Origin: Actinomycetales bacterium
GTDB taxonomy: Bacteria > Actinomycetota > Actinomycetes > S36-B12 > UBA5976
Direction: 5' to 3'
Length of the DNA stretch: 64,000 bases
Assembly: GCA_018969715.1 (NCBI GenBank)
Contig: JAGWXT010000008.1
Location: 1 to 64,000 of the forward strand
The notes under the pieces are model-generated. The model had not been told where the DNA came from. It searched no databases and saw nothing but the letters and a program-made list of their open reading frames with translations. Position numbers and translations under genes: made by a program. Positions 28,229 to 37,729 of the stretch are shown here, one piece after another; the first letter of the stretch is position 1, and each line of letters opens with the position of its first letter.

Positions 28229-30274
28229 TCAGTTGATCGGCAGCAGGACCACCTGCTGCCGACCCCGCTCATCGACAACGGCGGCCATCTGGCAGTCGGC
28301 CTCGATCGGGGGCATCACCCCGACATCTGCACCAACCCCGTAGTCGGTGTTCACCGGATCAGTGATCCGGTACCGCACCCCGGCATCGCGCAGCCGCACC
28401 ATCGTGTCATGCCGCAGCCACGGGTTGGTGAGTTCCACGGTGACCGCCTCACATCTCCGTGCCGCGGCGATCGCCCGGTCGGAGTTCCAGTCCACAGCGG
28501 CCTTGAGGGCCGGCTGCTGGATCGCCGGATAGGGCGGTGCCCGATGGATGCCATCGTCGGCGCCCGCCCCCGGAATCCGCGTCAGCGCGAATGCCAGCTG
28601 GAGGGCAAGCCACGCCGCCGCGATCGCCAGCAGCCACGGCCACCGAGCCAGCTGTGGATCAATCAGGGGTGTGACGAGTGCGAGGCTGAGCAGGAGGGAG
28701 ATGCTCGCGAGCGCCTTGCCCGCGGCGAATAGCTGCCCATTTACCGCGAGCAGGACGACCGGCACCATGCCCGCGGCGCTGACGCTCACGAGGATGCGCG
28801 TTCCCAGTGACCCGCGTCGGGCGGCGATGAGCAGAACAGCAACGGCCAGCAGGAATGCGCCGACGCTGATCGTGACACCAAGGACGCCGGGCAGCCCCTG
28901 CCAAAGCGGAGGGGTGAGGAAGTACAGGCCCAGCAGGCCAATGCCGATGCTGGCCAGTGTGGTGAGGGCGTACCCGATGAAGACCGGGACGCTGAGCCGA
29001 TCGCCGAGGACGGCTACTCCCTCAGCCGGAGACAGGGGCACGCCACTTGGGGTGACCAGATCGGCGAGGACACCGAGATACCACTGGTCGCGGCCGAGCA
29101 GGTAGGCATCGAAGTACTGCCAGTACGTCTCCTGCGTCGCGAGTGCGAAGCCCAGCTGGCCGCGCAGGAAGCCGATGGTGTTCTGCCAGTCGAGCACTGC
29201 CAGCGCGAGCGCGACCGCGGCTGCCAGCAGCAGCGGCCACCATCGGGTCACCGCCGACCAGGAGCGGATCCGCACCACAGGCACCAAGGCCGCCAGTACC
29301 AGCAGACCCGTCAGCCCGAGGATCTCCGGGTAGAGGGAGAACAGACATGCGCCGAGGATGCCGATCAGCAGTGCGGCCGACACGCCTCTGCCCTCCCCGG
29401 CCACGGGTACCGGGGGTCGATCGGATCCGCCCGTCCCCGTCGGCGTGGACAGGCACAGCCCGATGGTGAGGGCAAGGATGCCGGTCACCACGCTCAATGC
29501 GGCGAGTTGGCTCCAGGCGTTGATGTCAACGAGGTACTGGCCCCAGAATCCGCTCACGACCAGCGCGGGGGCAAGCCACCTCAGCCATGCCCGACGCGGC
29601 CCGAAGAGCGTGCGCACAAGGAAGGCCGTGGTCACCACGAGGATCAGGGCGAGGCTCGCCAACCACACCGCTGCGCCATCGGCGAACGGCAGCCGCATGA
29701 CCAATGCCGAGGTGGTGTACATCAGGAAGACCATCGGCCGCGTGGCAATGGCCATCCGCGCCTGTGCCAGCAGGGGATCGGCGAGCAGGTCGGCCGGGGT
29801 CACCCACGCCTGGGCGATCTCAGCGCGACTGAGTCGCGCGAAGACCGAGGCGCTCGTGAGGTAGTTGAAGTGGTCCCACTGGTTTCCCTGAAAGACCGTG
29901 AACTGACGCCCCCCAACGAGGACGGGCAGCAGCAGCAGCCACCCGGTGACCCCCGTGATGGCCACTCCCGGCACGACGTCTCGCCAACGCTCCCACGGCA
30001 CGCGCATGCGTCCTGTCGCACTCAGGCCTCGAGCCGTCATCAGCACCCACCCGACCCCGGAGACAATGACGCTGGCGGCGGCAATGGCCGTTAGGGGAAT
30101 GCCGAAGGTGAATGACCAGGTCGAGGCCAGTCCGACCAGCGCCAGCCCGATGACCGGGGTGAGCAGCCAAGGTGCCGATCGTCGCGGGAACAGCAGGGTC
30201 AGCAGCACCCCCCCGATCCCTGCCCACCACACCGGCAGCAGCCAGAAGGCGGCAATCGAATGCGCGACCCCCAC
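28229..30274 (-). CDS. polytopic membrane protein (possible GT-C type glycosyltransferase)
   Basis: Many TM segments and a hydrophilic C-terminal domain; in a glycan locus; GTG start chosen. Confidence 0.6.
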   Translation of the reverse strand: MGVAHSIAAFWLLPVWWAGIGGVLLTLLFPRRSAPWLLTPVIGLALVGLASTWSFTFGIPLTAIAAASVIVSGVGWVLMTARGLSATGRMRVPWERWRDVVPGVAITGVTGWLLLLPVLVGGRQFTVFQGNQWDHFNYLTSASVFARLSRAEIAQAWVTPADLLADPLLAQARMAIATRPMVFLMYTTSALVMRLPFADGAAVWLASLALILVVTTAFLVRTLFGPRRAWLRWLAPALVVSGFWGQYLVDINAWSQLAALSVVTGILALTIGLCLSTPTGTGGSDRPPVPVAGEGRGVSAALLIGILGACLFSLYPEILGLTGLLVLAALVPVVRIRSWSAVTRWWPLLLAAAVALALAVLDWQNTIGFLRGQLGFALATQETYWQYFDAYLLGRDQWYLGVLADLVTPSGVPLSPAEGVAVLGDRLSVPVFIGYALTTLASIGIGLLGLYFLTPPLWQGLPGVLGVTISVGAFLLAVAVLLIAARRGSLGTRILVSVSAAGMVPVVLLAVNGQLFAAGKALASISLLLSLALVTPLIDPQLARWPWLLAIAAAWLALQLAFALTRIPGAGADDGIHRAPPYPAIQQPALKAAVDWNSDRAIAAARRCEAVTVELTNPWLRHDTMVRLRDAGVRYRITDPVNTDYGVGADVGVMPPIEADCQMAAVVDERGRQQVVLLPIN

Positions 30275-30275
30275 C

Positions 30276-31289
30276 TCAGCCGGGCATTCCCGTGCTCGCA
30301 AGCAGTGCGCGCAACTGAGGCACGGTCAGGCGAAGCTCCGGGTCATCACTGCGCAGGGCGTACTCAGCGGCACGCGGGTCCTCACCACGAAGGTCAGCGA
30401 TCCCCCCGTCAACAGCGGTGCTGTGCCCGATCACCACCCGGTAGAAGTCCCCGTCCTCAAGCAGGGCGCTGGAGTCGGTCTCCGACACCAGTTCCTCGTG
30501 GAGCTTCTCCCCGACCCGGCGGCCGATGACGTGCACCGGCGCACCCGGCGCGAAGGCCTCCGCGAGATCGCCCAGCCGCAGACTGGCGCACTTCGGCACC
30601 AGGATCTCTCCGCCCTCAAGTCCGGACAGCGCCCGGACGGTGAACTCAGCGCCGGCCTCGAGTGTGAGCCAGAAGCGGGTCATCGCCGGATCCGTCACGG
30701 TCAACGGCTCACCGCGCGCCCGCTGAGCCGACCAGACCGGGATCACCGACCCACGGCTGTTGAGGAAGTTGCCGAAGCGAATCACTCCCATGCGCAGGCC
30801 GTGCTCCCGCACCTGTCGGCGCTCGACCGCGGTTCGAACCACGTACTTGTCGGCGACGAACTTCGTGGCCCCATAGAGATTCACCGGCGAGGATGCCTTG
30901 TCGGTGGAGACTGCGAGCAGGCGCGGAACTCGCTCGGCGATGCACGCCTCGGTGATGTTGACGGTTCCGTCGATGTTCGTTCGGATGTACTCGATGGGAT
31001 TGTGCTCCCCCATCACCACCTGCTTGAGGGCAGCGGTATGGATCACCGCATCCTGCCCCTCACAGGCCTCGCGCACGCGTTGCCGATCCCGCACGTCGCC
31101 CAGCATGAAGCGCAGGCGGGCCTCACCGGGGAGGGATTGACGCATCTGATACTGCTTCAGCTCATCCCGACTGAACACCGTCACCTCGCGCACCTCGGGC
31201 GTTGCCAGCAGCAGCCGGACAACGGCTGATCCGAGAGAACCCGTGCCACCGGTCACAACGATGCGCGAACTTGGGTGACTGGACATCAT
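30276..31289 (-). CDS. polysaccharide biosynthesis NAD-dependent dehydratase (UDP-GlcNAc 4,6-dehydratase / CapE-PseB-like)
   Basis: VVTGGTGSLGSAVVR, AALKQVVMGEHNPIEYIRTNI, VSTDKASSPVNLYGATK. Confidence 0.88.
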   Translation of the reverse strand: MMSSHPSSRIVVTGGTGSLGSAVVRLLLATPEVREVTVFSRDELKQYQMRQSLPGEARLRFMLGDVRDRQRVREACEGQDAVIHTAALKQVVMGEHNPIEYIRTNIDGTVNITEACIAERVPRLLAVSTDKASSPVNLYGATKFVADKYVVRTAVERRQVREHGLRMGVIRFGNFLNSRGSVIPVWSAQRARGEPLTVTDPAMTRFWLTLEAGAEFTVRALSGLEGGEILVPKCASLRLGDLAEAFAPGAPVHVIGRRVGEKLHEELVSETDSSALLEDGDFYRVVIGHSTAVDGGIADLRGEDPRAAEYALRSDDPELRLTVPQLRALLASTGMPG

Positions 31290-31315
31290 CAGCGGCCGCG
31301 CAGCCCGCGGTGTCG

Positions 31316-31347
31316 CCACCCTCCCGCCGTCATAGCATTGAGGGTGG
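31316..31347. promoter_or_regulatory. 8-bp inverted repeat in divergent intergenic region
   Basis: CCACCCTC-N16-GAGGGTGG, perfect arms. Confidence 0.4.
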
Positions 31348-31416
31348 TCACCGCCGAACCATACCGCCGAGCCGTGCCGTCGCGTCGGTGCCGATGGCTG
31401 CGGATGACTGCCTGAC

Positions 31417-32286
31417 ATGGCAACTGTGATCGTGGGTAGCGGTGGCTGGCTGGGGTCGGCCTTGGTCTGCGCCCTCGGCGCTGCGCCCGCAGAGGCGGCC
31501 GTGGGGGGGCAAGGATCCGGCGTTGTCACCGCTGGCCGGGTACCCGTTCCCGGGGATCCTGACCACTGGGCGGCGGCGCACGGTCTCGATGACACCTCGG
31601 TGGTCATCAACGCAGTGGGCGGGATCAGCCGGGAGTCGGGTGACCTTGCCGCGCGGCATGTCGACGTGCCGCGCCTGCTCGCTCGCGCGTGCGCGAGTGT
31701 CGGTGCCCGACTTGTGCACCTCGGCTCGGCGGCCGAATGCGGGTTTGGCGAACCCGGTGAGCGAATGGATGAGCGGCGGCCGCCGCGGCCGGTCAGTCCC
31801 TATGGCCGGGCGAAGCTTGCCGGGACCGAGGAGGTCCTGACGCAGGGTGGCAACTGCTGCGTGGTGCGGATCTTTAACATCGCCGGCTGGCCGCTCACCC
31901 GCGGCACGGTCTTCGATCACCTCGTCCGGCCCTTCTGCGATTCCGGGGAGGTGGTCTCGGTGGAGACGCCGGGACTTGACTTCCATCGCGACTACTGCGA
32001 CCGGGCGACAGTCGCCGGCGCGATCATCGAACTGGCTCACTCATCGGCAACCGGCCTCGTGCATCTGTGCACCGGCACAGCGACGAGTGGACGGCAGTTG
32101 ATCGACTGGTGCGCTCAGTCATCGGGTCGACGTGTGCAGCTGCAGGTGCGCACCCCGGCGGACACGTCATGGGTGGTGGGGGACGACTCCCGGCTGCGCA
32201 CCCTGCTCCACCGCCCCCTGGTGTGCAACTGGCCAGCACTGGCAGCCGGCTTCACCTCGCCGACGCAATTCAATGACCACCGCTGA
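31417..32286 (+). CDS. NAD-dependent epimerase/dehydratase
   Basis: MATVIVGSGGWLGSALV; LVHLGSAAECGFG...SPYGRAKLAG. Confidence 0.75.
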   Translation: MATVIVGSGGWLGSALVCALGAAPAEAAVGGQGSGVVTAGRVPVPGDPDHWAAAHGLDDTSVVINAVGGISRESGDLAARHVDVPRLLARACASVGARLVHLGSAAECGFGEPGERMDERRPPRPVSPYGRAKLAGTEEVLTQGGNCCVVRIFNIAGWPLTRGTVFDHLVRPFCDSGEVVSVETPGLDFHRDYCDRATVAGAIIELAHSSATGLVHLCTGTATSGRQLIDWCAQSSGRRVQLQVRTPADTSWVVGDDSRLRTLLHRPLVCNWPALAAGFTSPTQFNDHR

Positions 32287-32287
32287 C

Positions 32288-33319
32288 TCAATGACCACCG
32301 GTGGCCGGTTTGCCCGCCAGCGACCCGGCGAGCGATCTGGCCTCATCAATGAGGCCGAGGACCTCGGCCGTGGAACGCGCATCCGCCCCAAGCGTGGTGG
32401 GGTCCCCCGCCACTGCCGCGACGACGTCCAGCCATTCAGCCCGCCACGACGTGTCCGGTCCCGGGTAGCTGCGCTGCTCGATATCGGGCGGACCGTACTC
32501 CGGCCGCATCCGGTAGCAGACGAGAGTCTCCGGCCCGTAGGAGCCACCCAGTCCGGTGATCTCGATCTTTGCGCGATCAAGGGCCACCTCGAGGCTGAAG
32601 AGGTTCTTCCACTCCGTCCACGAGGCGTGCAGGCTGACCAGACCACCGTTGGCGAGCCTTCCGACGAGGAGGGCGTTGTCCTCAACCGGCATCGCCCAGT
32701 GCAGTGTCGGCAGTTCCGCGTGGGTGAGGCGGAAGGTCCCCGCGAGGAAGTGGGTGAGGTCGAGTAGGTGGCTGCCCTGATCCAGCAGCTCCCCGCCGCC
32801 GGAGACCTCCGGGTCGGCCCGCCATTCCCGCTCATAGCCCAAGCGCCCGCCGTGACCGTACCGAGCCCGGACGAGCCGCACGGGGCCGAAGTCCCCGGAT
32901 CGGATCAGCGACCGAGCGGCGAGCACCGCCGGATGGAATCGGTGGTTGAACCCCACCCGTACAACACCGGCGGGCGATAGGTCAGGCGACTCAACCATCG
33001 CGAACTCCGCCGAGCCGCGGGCACCGGGCTTCTCGATGAGGACATGGCACCCTGCCGTGCGCGCTGCCTGCGCCTGTGCCACAAGATCGCGATGGGGTGT
33101 GGCGACGATGACCACACCATCGGGTCCGACATGCGCCGCCAGGTCCTCCGTGTCCGGCAGGATGCGGGCGCCATGCGGCTCCGCCAGCGCCCGCGCGCGC
33201 ACCGGATCCACATCGACAACCCCGACGAGGCGGTCCACCGACCGCAGCGCAGCGGCACGCTTGCCGCCGACCAGTCCCGCGCCCACGACACCGACACGAA
33301 GCGGTGACGGGTCGATCAC
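32288..33319 (-). CDS. Gfo/Idh/MocA family oxidoreductase
   Basis: LRVGVVGAGLVGGKRAAAL; HVLIEKPGARG; GGELLDQGSHLLDL. Confidence 0.88.
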   Translation of the reverse strand: MIDPSPLRVGVVGAGLVGGKRAAALRSVDRLVGVVDVDPVRARALAEPHGARILPDTEDLAAHVGPDGVVIVATPHRDLVAQAQAARTAGCHVLIEKPGARGSAEFAMVESPDLSPAGVVRVGFNHRFHPAVLAARSLIRSGDFGPVRLVRARYGHGGRLGYEREWRADPEVSGGGELLDQGSHLLDLTHFLAGTFRLTHAELPTLHWAMPVEDNALLVGRLANGGLVSLHASWTEWKNLFSLEVALDRAKIEITGLGGSYGPETLVCYRMRPEYGPPDIEQRSYPGPDTSWRAEWLDVVAAVAGDPTTLGADARSTAEVLGLIDEARSLAGSLAGKPATGGH

Positions 33320-34296
33320 CGGCCCCCACCCGGATCGGCCTGGGCGTCGCTGCGGGAGTCGACGATGTCAAGCACCCAGGGGTTCGCCATCAGCCAGGAC
33401 ACGGTGTGCCGGACCGACGCCTCGATCGTGTAGCGGGGACGCCAGCCGGTGGACCGCACCCGCGCGGTATCCAGCCAGATGAAGGGGTTGTCCCCCACCC
33501 ATCCGCGGTCCCCGCCGGTGAACTCGAGCACCGGGGCCAGTCCGAGCTCGTCGACGATCCATCCGATGGAGTCCAGCACCGTGCAGTACTCGGCAGTGCC
33601 GAGATTGACAACCGAGAAGGGCTCGCCTGTGCGAACGGTGCTGACCGCCGCCACGCAGTCGTCGACATGCATATAGGACTTGCGCTGCGTGCCGTCACCG
33701 AGAACGAGCAGGCGCATCGGATCGCGTCGCAGCTGGCGGATGAAGTCGATGACGTGTCCGTGGGTGTAACGAGGACCCAGCACCGACACGAAGCGGAAGA
33801 CCGTCACGGTGAGCAGGCCCGCCTCCGCGTAGGCGGCGAGGAAGCCCTCCGCCGCACTCTTTGCAGCCCCGTAGAGGCTGGTCTGGATCGGATACGGCGC
33901 ATCCTCAGGAGTCGGGATCACGGCGGCTTGGCCGTACACCGACCCGGTTGAGCTGAAGATCAACTCACGGACGCCCGCTGCGGTGCAGGCGTCGGCAACA
34001 TTCAGGGTGGCAATCACATTCTGGCTCAGGTCACGCCGGCGGTCCTGCCAGCCGAACCTGACATCGGCATTGGCAGCCAGGTGGTACACCGCCGCGGCCC
34101 CGGCGACGATGTCCCCGAGGTCGGTCGTCGGGGAGCACAGGTCGATTCGGTGCAGGTGGCAGTCGATATCGGTGAGGAAACGCGCCTGACCGGTACTGAG
34201 GTTGTCGACAACGTGGACCTCATGACCCGCCCGGACGAACTCGGCGGCGAGGTTGCTGCCGATGAAACCCGCACCCCCGGTGATGACGTACTTCAT
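33316..34296 (-). CDS. NAD-dependent epimerase (UDP-glucose 4-epimerase-like)
   Basis: MKYVITGGAGFIGSNLAAEFVRAG; SSTGSVYG; SLYGAAKSAAEG. Confidence 0.88.
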   Translation of the reverse strand: MKYVITGGAGFIGSNLAAEFVRAGHEVHVVDNLSTGQARFLTDIDCHLHRIDLCSPTTDLGDIVAGAAAVYHLAANADVRFGWQDRRRDLSQNVIATLNVADACTAAGVRELIFSSTGSVYGQAAVIPTPEDAPYPIQTSLYGAAKSAAEGFLAAYAEAGLLTVTVFRFVSVLGPRYTHGHVIDFIRQLRRDPMRLLVLGDGTQRKSYMHVDDCVAAVSTVRTGEPFSVVNLGTAEYCTVLDSIGWIVDELGLAPVLEFTGGDRGWVGDNPFIWLDTARVRSTGWRPRYTIEASVRHTVSWLMANPWVLDIVDSRSDAQADPGGGR

Positions 34297-34329
34297 CCGG
34301 GCGGACGGTTCATGGGTTCCGATGCCCAC

Positions 34330-34944
34330 TCATCCGGTGACGCTCTCCCACTTCGGGCGATCCGCGCCGAGGAGTGGATGGCCGACGAGGAGGTGCCAGA
34401 TGACCGCCTGAAAACCCTCGGTCTGGGTGGTCACGGAAGCGGCGTTGACGGTTGGGATGATGACGCAGGCATCGGCGACGCGAGCGAGGTGCCCCCCATC
34501 GCGACCCGCGACACCGACAACACGGGCACCCACCACTCGCGCATAGTCCACCGCCCCAACCAGCTGGGCGCTGATGGCCCGCGCCGCATCACCGCCCCCG
34601 ACCGAGAACACGAACAGGCAGTCCTTCGCACGCAGCCGAGAGGCGCGCAGCCAATCCGCGTAGCAGGTGTCCCATCCCTCGTCATTGATGCGCGCAGTCA
34701 GCTCGGTGACGTTGTCGGTGACGCAGTAGGACTCGATTCCGACGATCTTGCGGAAGTCGGATGCAGCGTGGGAGGCATGGCCCGCACCGCCCCCCGAACC
34801 ACAGAGGAACAACCGGCCCGCGGCCGCCTTGACCTCGGCCAGGACAGCCGCAACCGCCTCGACCGTCGCATCGTCAAGGCGCTCGCAGATCGTCATGGCG
34901 TCACGCAGGAAGGACCTGCTGTAGGTGTCCACTACCTGGGTCAC
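34330..34944 (-). CDS. SIS-domain phosphosugar isomerase (GmhA-like)
   Basis: LFLCGSGGGAGHASHAASDFRK ... FVFSVGGGDAARAISAQLV. Confidence 0.82.
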   Translation of the reverse strand: MTQVVDTYSRSFLRDAMTICERLDDATVEAVAAVLAEVKAAAGRLFLCGSGGGAGHASHAASDFRKIVGIESYCVTDNVTELTARINDEGWDTCYADWLRASRLRAKDCLFVFSVGGGDAARAISAQLVGAVDYARVVGARVVGVAGRDGGHLARVADACVIIPTVNAASVTTQTEGFQAVIWHLLVGHPLLGADRPKWESVTG

Positions 34945-35101
34945 CGCCTCCCGTCCAAGGGTGCTGTGCGCACCGAGGGGCCGCGCCCGGCTCGGCCACG
35001 GCCATTCCTGCCCTTACTGGCCTCGCGTATCCTATGGTGCCCAGACACTCGGGCCGATGGAGCCGACGTCCCTCGAGATCTGGAACAGAGTGCCCCGCCG
35101 G

Positions 35102-35185
35102 TACCGCCGAATCAGCACCGCCGAATCAGTGCCGCCCAGTCAGTGCCGCCGAACCAGCACCGCCCAGTCAGTGCCGCCCCGACAA
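35102..35185. repeat. 14-bp degenerate tandem repeat x6 abutting the transaldolase start
   Basis: TACCGCCGAATCAG / CACCGCCGAATCAG / TGCCGCCCAGTCAG / TGCCGCCGAACCAG / CACCGCCCAGTCAG / TGCCGCCCCGACAA. Confidence 0.92.
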
Positions 35186-35958
35186 TGCCGACGAGAGAAC
35201 GCCGGCCACGAGATGAGGTGGGTCCGTTGTCACCGTCACCGCTCACGCCCCCGTGGGGGACCGGAATCGCCCTGTTCGCCGACGGGGCGGACCTGGACAG
35301 CATCCGTGCCCTTGCTGCCGATGATCGCGTCGGCGGCTTCACGACGAACCCGACATTGATGCGCAAGGCGGGGATCACCGACTACATCACCTTCGCCCAG
35401 CAGGCGGCTGCCATCGTTGCACCGCGCTCGCTCTCCTTGGAGGTGTTTGCCGATGACATCGCCAACATCATCCGGCAGGCGAGGATCATCCACACCTGGG
35501 GCGACAACGTCTACGTCAAGGTGCCGGTGACGACGACCGATGGCGCGCCCACAACCGATGCGATCCGGACGCTTGCGGCCGAGGGCGTGCGGCTGAACGT
35601 GACCGCCCTCACCACCCTCGAGCAGGTCGCGCGCGTCACCGATGAGCTGACCGGGTCGGTGGCGAGCATCGTGTCGGTGTTCGCCGGGCGAATCGCCGAC
35701 TCCGGCGTCGATCCCGTGCCGCTGATGTCCGCCGCGGCCGTGCTGACCAGCCAGCGCACTGGCTGTGACCTGCTGTGGGCAAGTTCCCGCGAGGTGCTCA
35801 ACATCGTGCAGGCGTGGCAGAGTGGCTGCCAGATCATCACCCTCACCGCCGACCTCTGGGCGAAGCTCGGGGGGGTCGGACGACCGCTGGCCGACATCTC
35901 CCTGGACACCGTCCAGATGTTCGCCCGCGATGCCGACCACGCCGGCTACCAGCTGTAG
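35185..35958 (+). CDS. transaldolase family protein
   Basis: GIALFADGADLDSIRALAADDRVGGFTTNPTLMRKAG; NVYVKVPVT; LNVTALTTLEQV; start uncertain (35185 or 35218). Confidence 0.85.
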   Translation: MPTRERRPRDEVGPLSPSPLTPPWGTGIALFADGADLDSIRALAADDRVGGFTTNPTLMRKAGITDYITFAQQAAAIVAPRSLSLEVFADDIANIIRQARIIHTWGDNVYVKVPVTTTDGAPTTDAIRTLAAEGVRLNVTALTTLEQVARVTDELTGSVASIVSVFAGRIADSGVDPVPLMSAAAVLTSQRTGCDLLWASSREVLNIVQAWQSGCQIITLTADLWAKLGGVGRPLADISLDTVQMFARDADHAGYQL

Positions 35959-36947
35959 TGAGCTCGCTGGTCAGCATCGTCTCCCCCGTCTTCAACGAGG
36001 CCGACAGCATCCCGTTGTTCCTCGCAGCCGTTCGCGACGCCTTCCGCAGCATGTCCGTCGAGTCTGCGCCGGCGGTGAATCGACCGACCTCGCCAGTGGA
36101 CTACGAGATCATCCTCGTGGTCGACCCCTCGACCGATGGCACCGAGGAGGTCATCCGCGCCGCAGCCGAGGCCGACCCCCGGGTGCGGATGGTGCGCATG
36201 TCCCGTCGATTCGGCCAGCCGGCGTGCACCATCGCCGGGCTGGCCCACGCTCGCGGTGATGCGGCCATCGTCATCGACTCCGATCTGCAGGACCCGCCGG
36301 CGCTGATCCCGGAGATGATCCGGCGCTGGCAGGCAGGCGCCCCGCTGGTCCTGGCACAGCGCGCATCCCGCAGCGGGGAGCCGTGGCTCAAGCGAGTGGT
36401 GTCCGCCGGCGGCTATTCGTTTCTGAGCCGGTTCTCCGATGTTCCCATCCCGCCCGATACCGGGGACTTCCGGCTGATGGACAGGCGGGTGGTCGAACTG
36501 GTGCTCTCCTTCCCCGAGAGCAACGCCTTCCTGCGGGGAATCGTGGCCCTCGTGGGCTTCGACGGGGAGGTCGTCCACTTCGACCGGCCACCCCGCCCAC
36601 GGGGGCGGACGAAGTACAACCGCTACCTGGGCAGCCTCCGGATCGGCCTCAACGGAGTTGTCGGGTTCTCCACGGCCCTGCTCAATGTCAGCACCCTGCT
36701 CGGGATCCTCGCCGCCGGCAGCGCCTTCGTGGTCGGCGTGGGCTACGCCATCGCAACCGTGCTCGGCGCCCCATTTCCGGTCGGCAACCCGTCGATCGTG
36801 GTGCTGGTGCTTTTCATGGGCGGGCTCAACCTCATCGCCCTGGGCATACTCGGCCTCTACGTCGGGCGAATCTACGATGAATCCAAGCGGCGGCCTCGCT
36901 TCATCGTCCGGGAACTGGTCGGCTTCGAATCCGACCCCAGCAACTGA
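35958..36947 (+). CDS. glycosyltransferase family 2 with C-terminal TM pair (GtrB/DPM-like)
   Basis: VSIVSPVFNEADSIPLF; IVIDSDLQDPPALIPEM; RTKYNRYLGSLRIG; two C-terminal TMs. Confidence 0.9.
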   Translation: MSSLVSIVSPVFNEADSIPLFLAAVRDAFRSMSVESAPAVNRPTSPVDYEIILVVDPSTDGTEEVIRAAAEADPRVRMVRMSRRFGQPACTIAGLAHARGDAAIVIDSDLQDPPALIPEMIRRWQAGAPLVLAQRASRSGEPWLKRVVSAGGYSFLSRFSDVPIPPDTGDFRLMDRRVVELVLSFPESNAFLRGIVALVGFDGEVVHFDRPPRPRGRTKYNRYLGSLRIGLNGVVGFSTALLNVSTLLGILAAGSAFVVGVGYAIATVLGAPFPVGNPSIVVLVLFMGGLNLIALGILGLYVGRIYDESKRRPRFIVRELVGFESDPSN

Positions 36948-36958
36948 GCCAGCGCGTC

Positions 36959-37729
36959 ATGTACAACGGGCTGCGGGTCCTCGCGGTCGCACCCGCCTTC
37001 AACGAGGTGGGAAAGATCGAGCACGTGATCGCCCGCGTGCCGCGGGATATCGCCGATGATATCCTGATCGTCGACGATGGCTCCTCCGACGGCACACCTG
37101 ACATCGCGCGTTCGTGCGGCGCGCGCGTGGTAAGCCATGATCGGACGCGGGGTGTCGGAGCGGCAGTGCGCACTGCCCTCGACTGCGCGGTGGCCGAGGA
37201 CTTCGATGCCGTGGTCTTCCTCGCCGGCAATAACAAGGACTTCCCGGAGCACCTGCCGACCCTCCTGGCAGCGCTCCAGCGCCAGTCGGCCGACATCGTC
37301 CAGGGCTCGCGGTACCTCGACCCCTCCCGGGACTTCGGCCCGATGCCGGCCTACCGCCGCCTGGCAACGCGGCTGCATCCCGTGCTGTTTCGAATGGCGT
37401 CTGGACACCGGATGACCGACACGACGAATGGCTTCCGGGCTGTTCGGGTCAGCTCCTATGCCCTGCTCGCCGCGGACCTGGCCGCCCCGCGGTATGACCG
37501 CTACGGCTTCGAGCCCGCGCTCCTGTTTCGGGCACTGGCCCACGGCATGGTCGTCGTCGAAGTGCCGGCCCGCAAGGTGTACCCGGAACGTCACCTCGGG
37601 CAGACGAAGATGCGCCCCGTGCGCGACTGGTGGTCCATCCTCTGGCCGATCCTCGAGGGGGCTGCCCTGCGCCTGATGGGACGGTCCGCGGCCGCGGGGC
37701 GTCGGAGATCCCGGGCGGGGTCATCGTGA
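36959..37729 (+). CDS. glycosyltransferase family 2
   Basis: VLAVAPAFNEVGKIEHVI; ILIVDDGSSDGTPDIA; DIVQGSRYLDPSRDF. Confidence 0.87.
   Translation: MYNGLRVLAVAPAFNEVGKIEHVIARVPRDIADDILIVDDGSSDGTPDIARSCGARVVSHDRTRGVGAAVRTALDCAVAEDFDAVVFLAGNNKDFPEHLPTLLAALQRQSADIVQGSRYLDPSRDFGPMPAYRRLATRLHPVLFRMASGHRMTDTTNGFRAVRVSSYALLAADLAAPRYDRYGFEPALLFRALAHGMVVVEVPARKVYPERHLGQTKMRPVRDWWSILWPILEGAALRLMGRSAAAGRRRSRAGSS

Noticed and set aside
34081-35184. N-terminal extension of the 625-aa ORF 34081..35958 (+)
   Set aside because: Antisense to epimerase and SIS genes and runs through the 14-bp array; only the transaldolase part is credible.
24257-35185. CRISPR interpretation of the 22-bp and 14-bp arrays
   Set aside because: Repeats are directly tandem with no unique spacers and no cas genes nearby.
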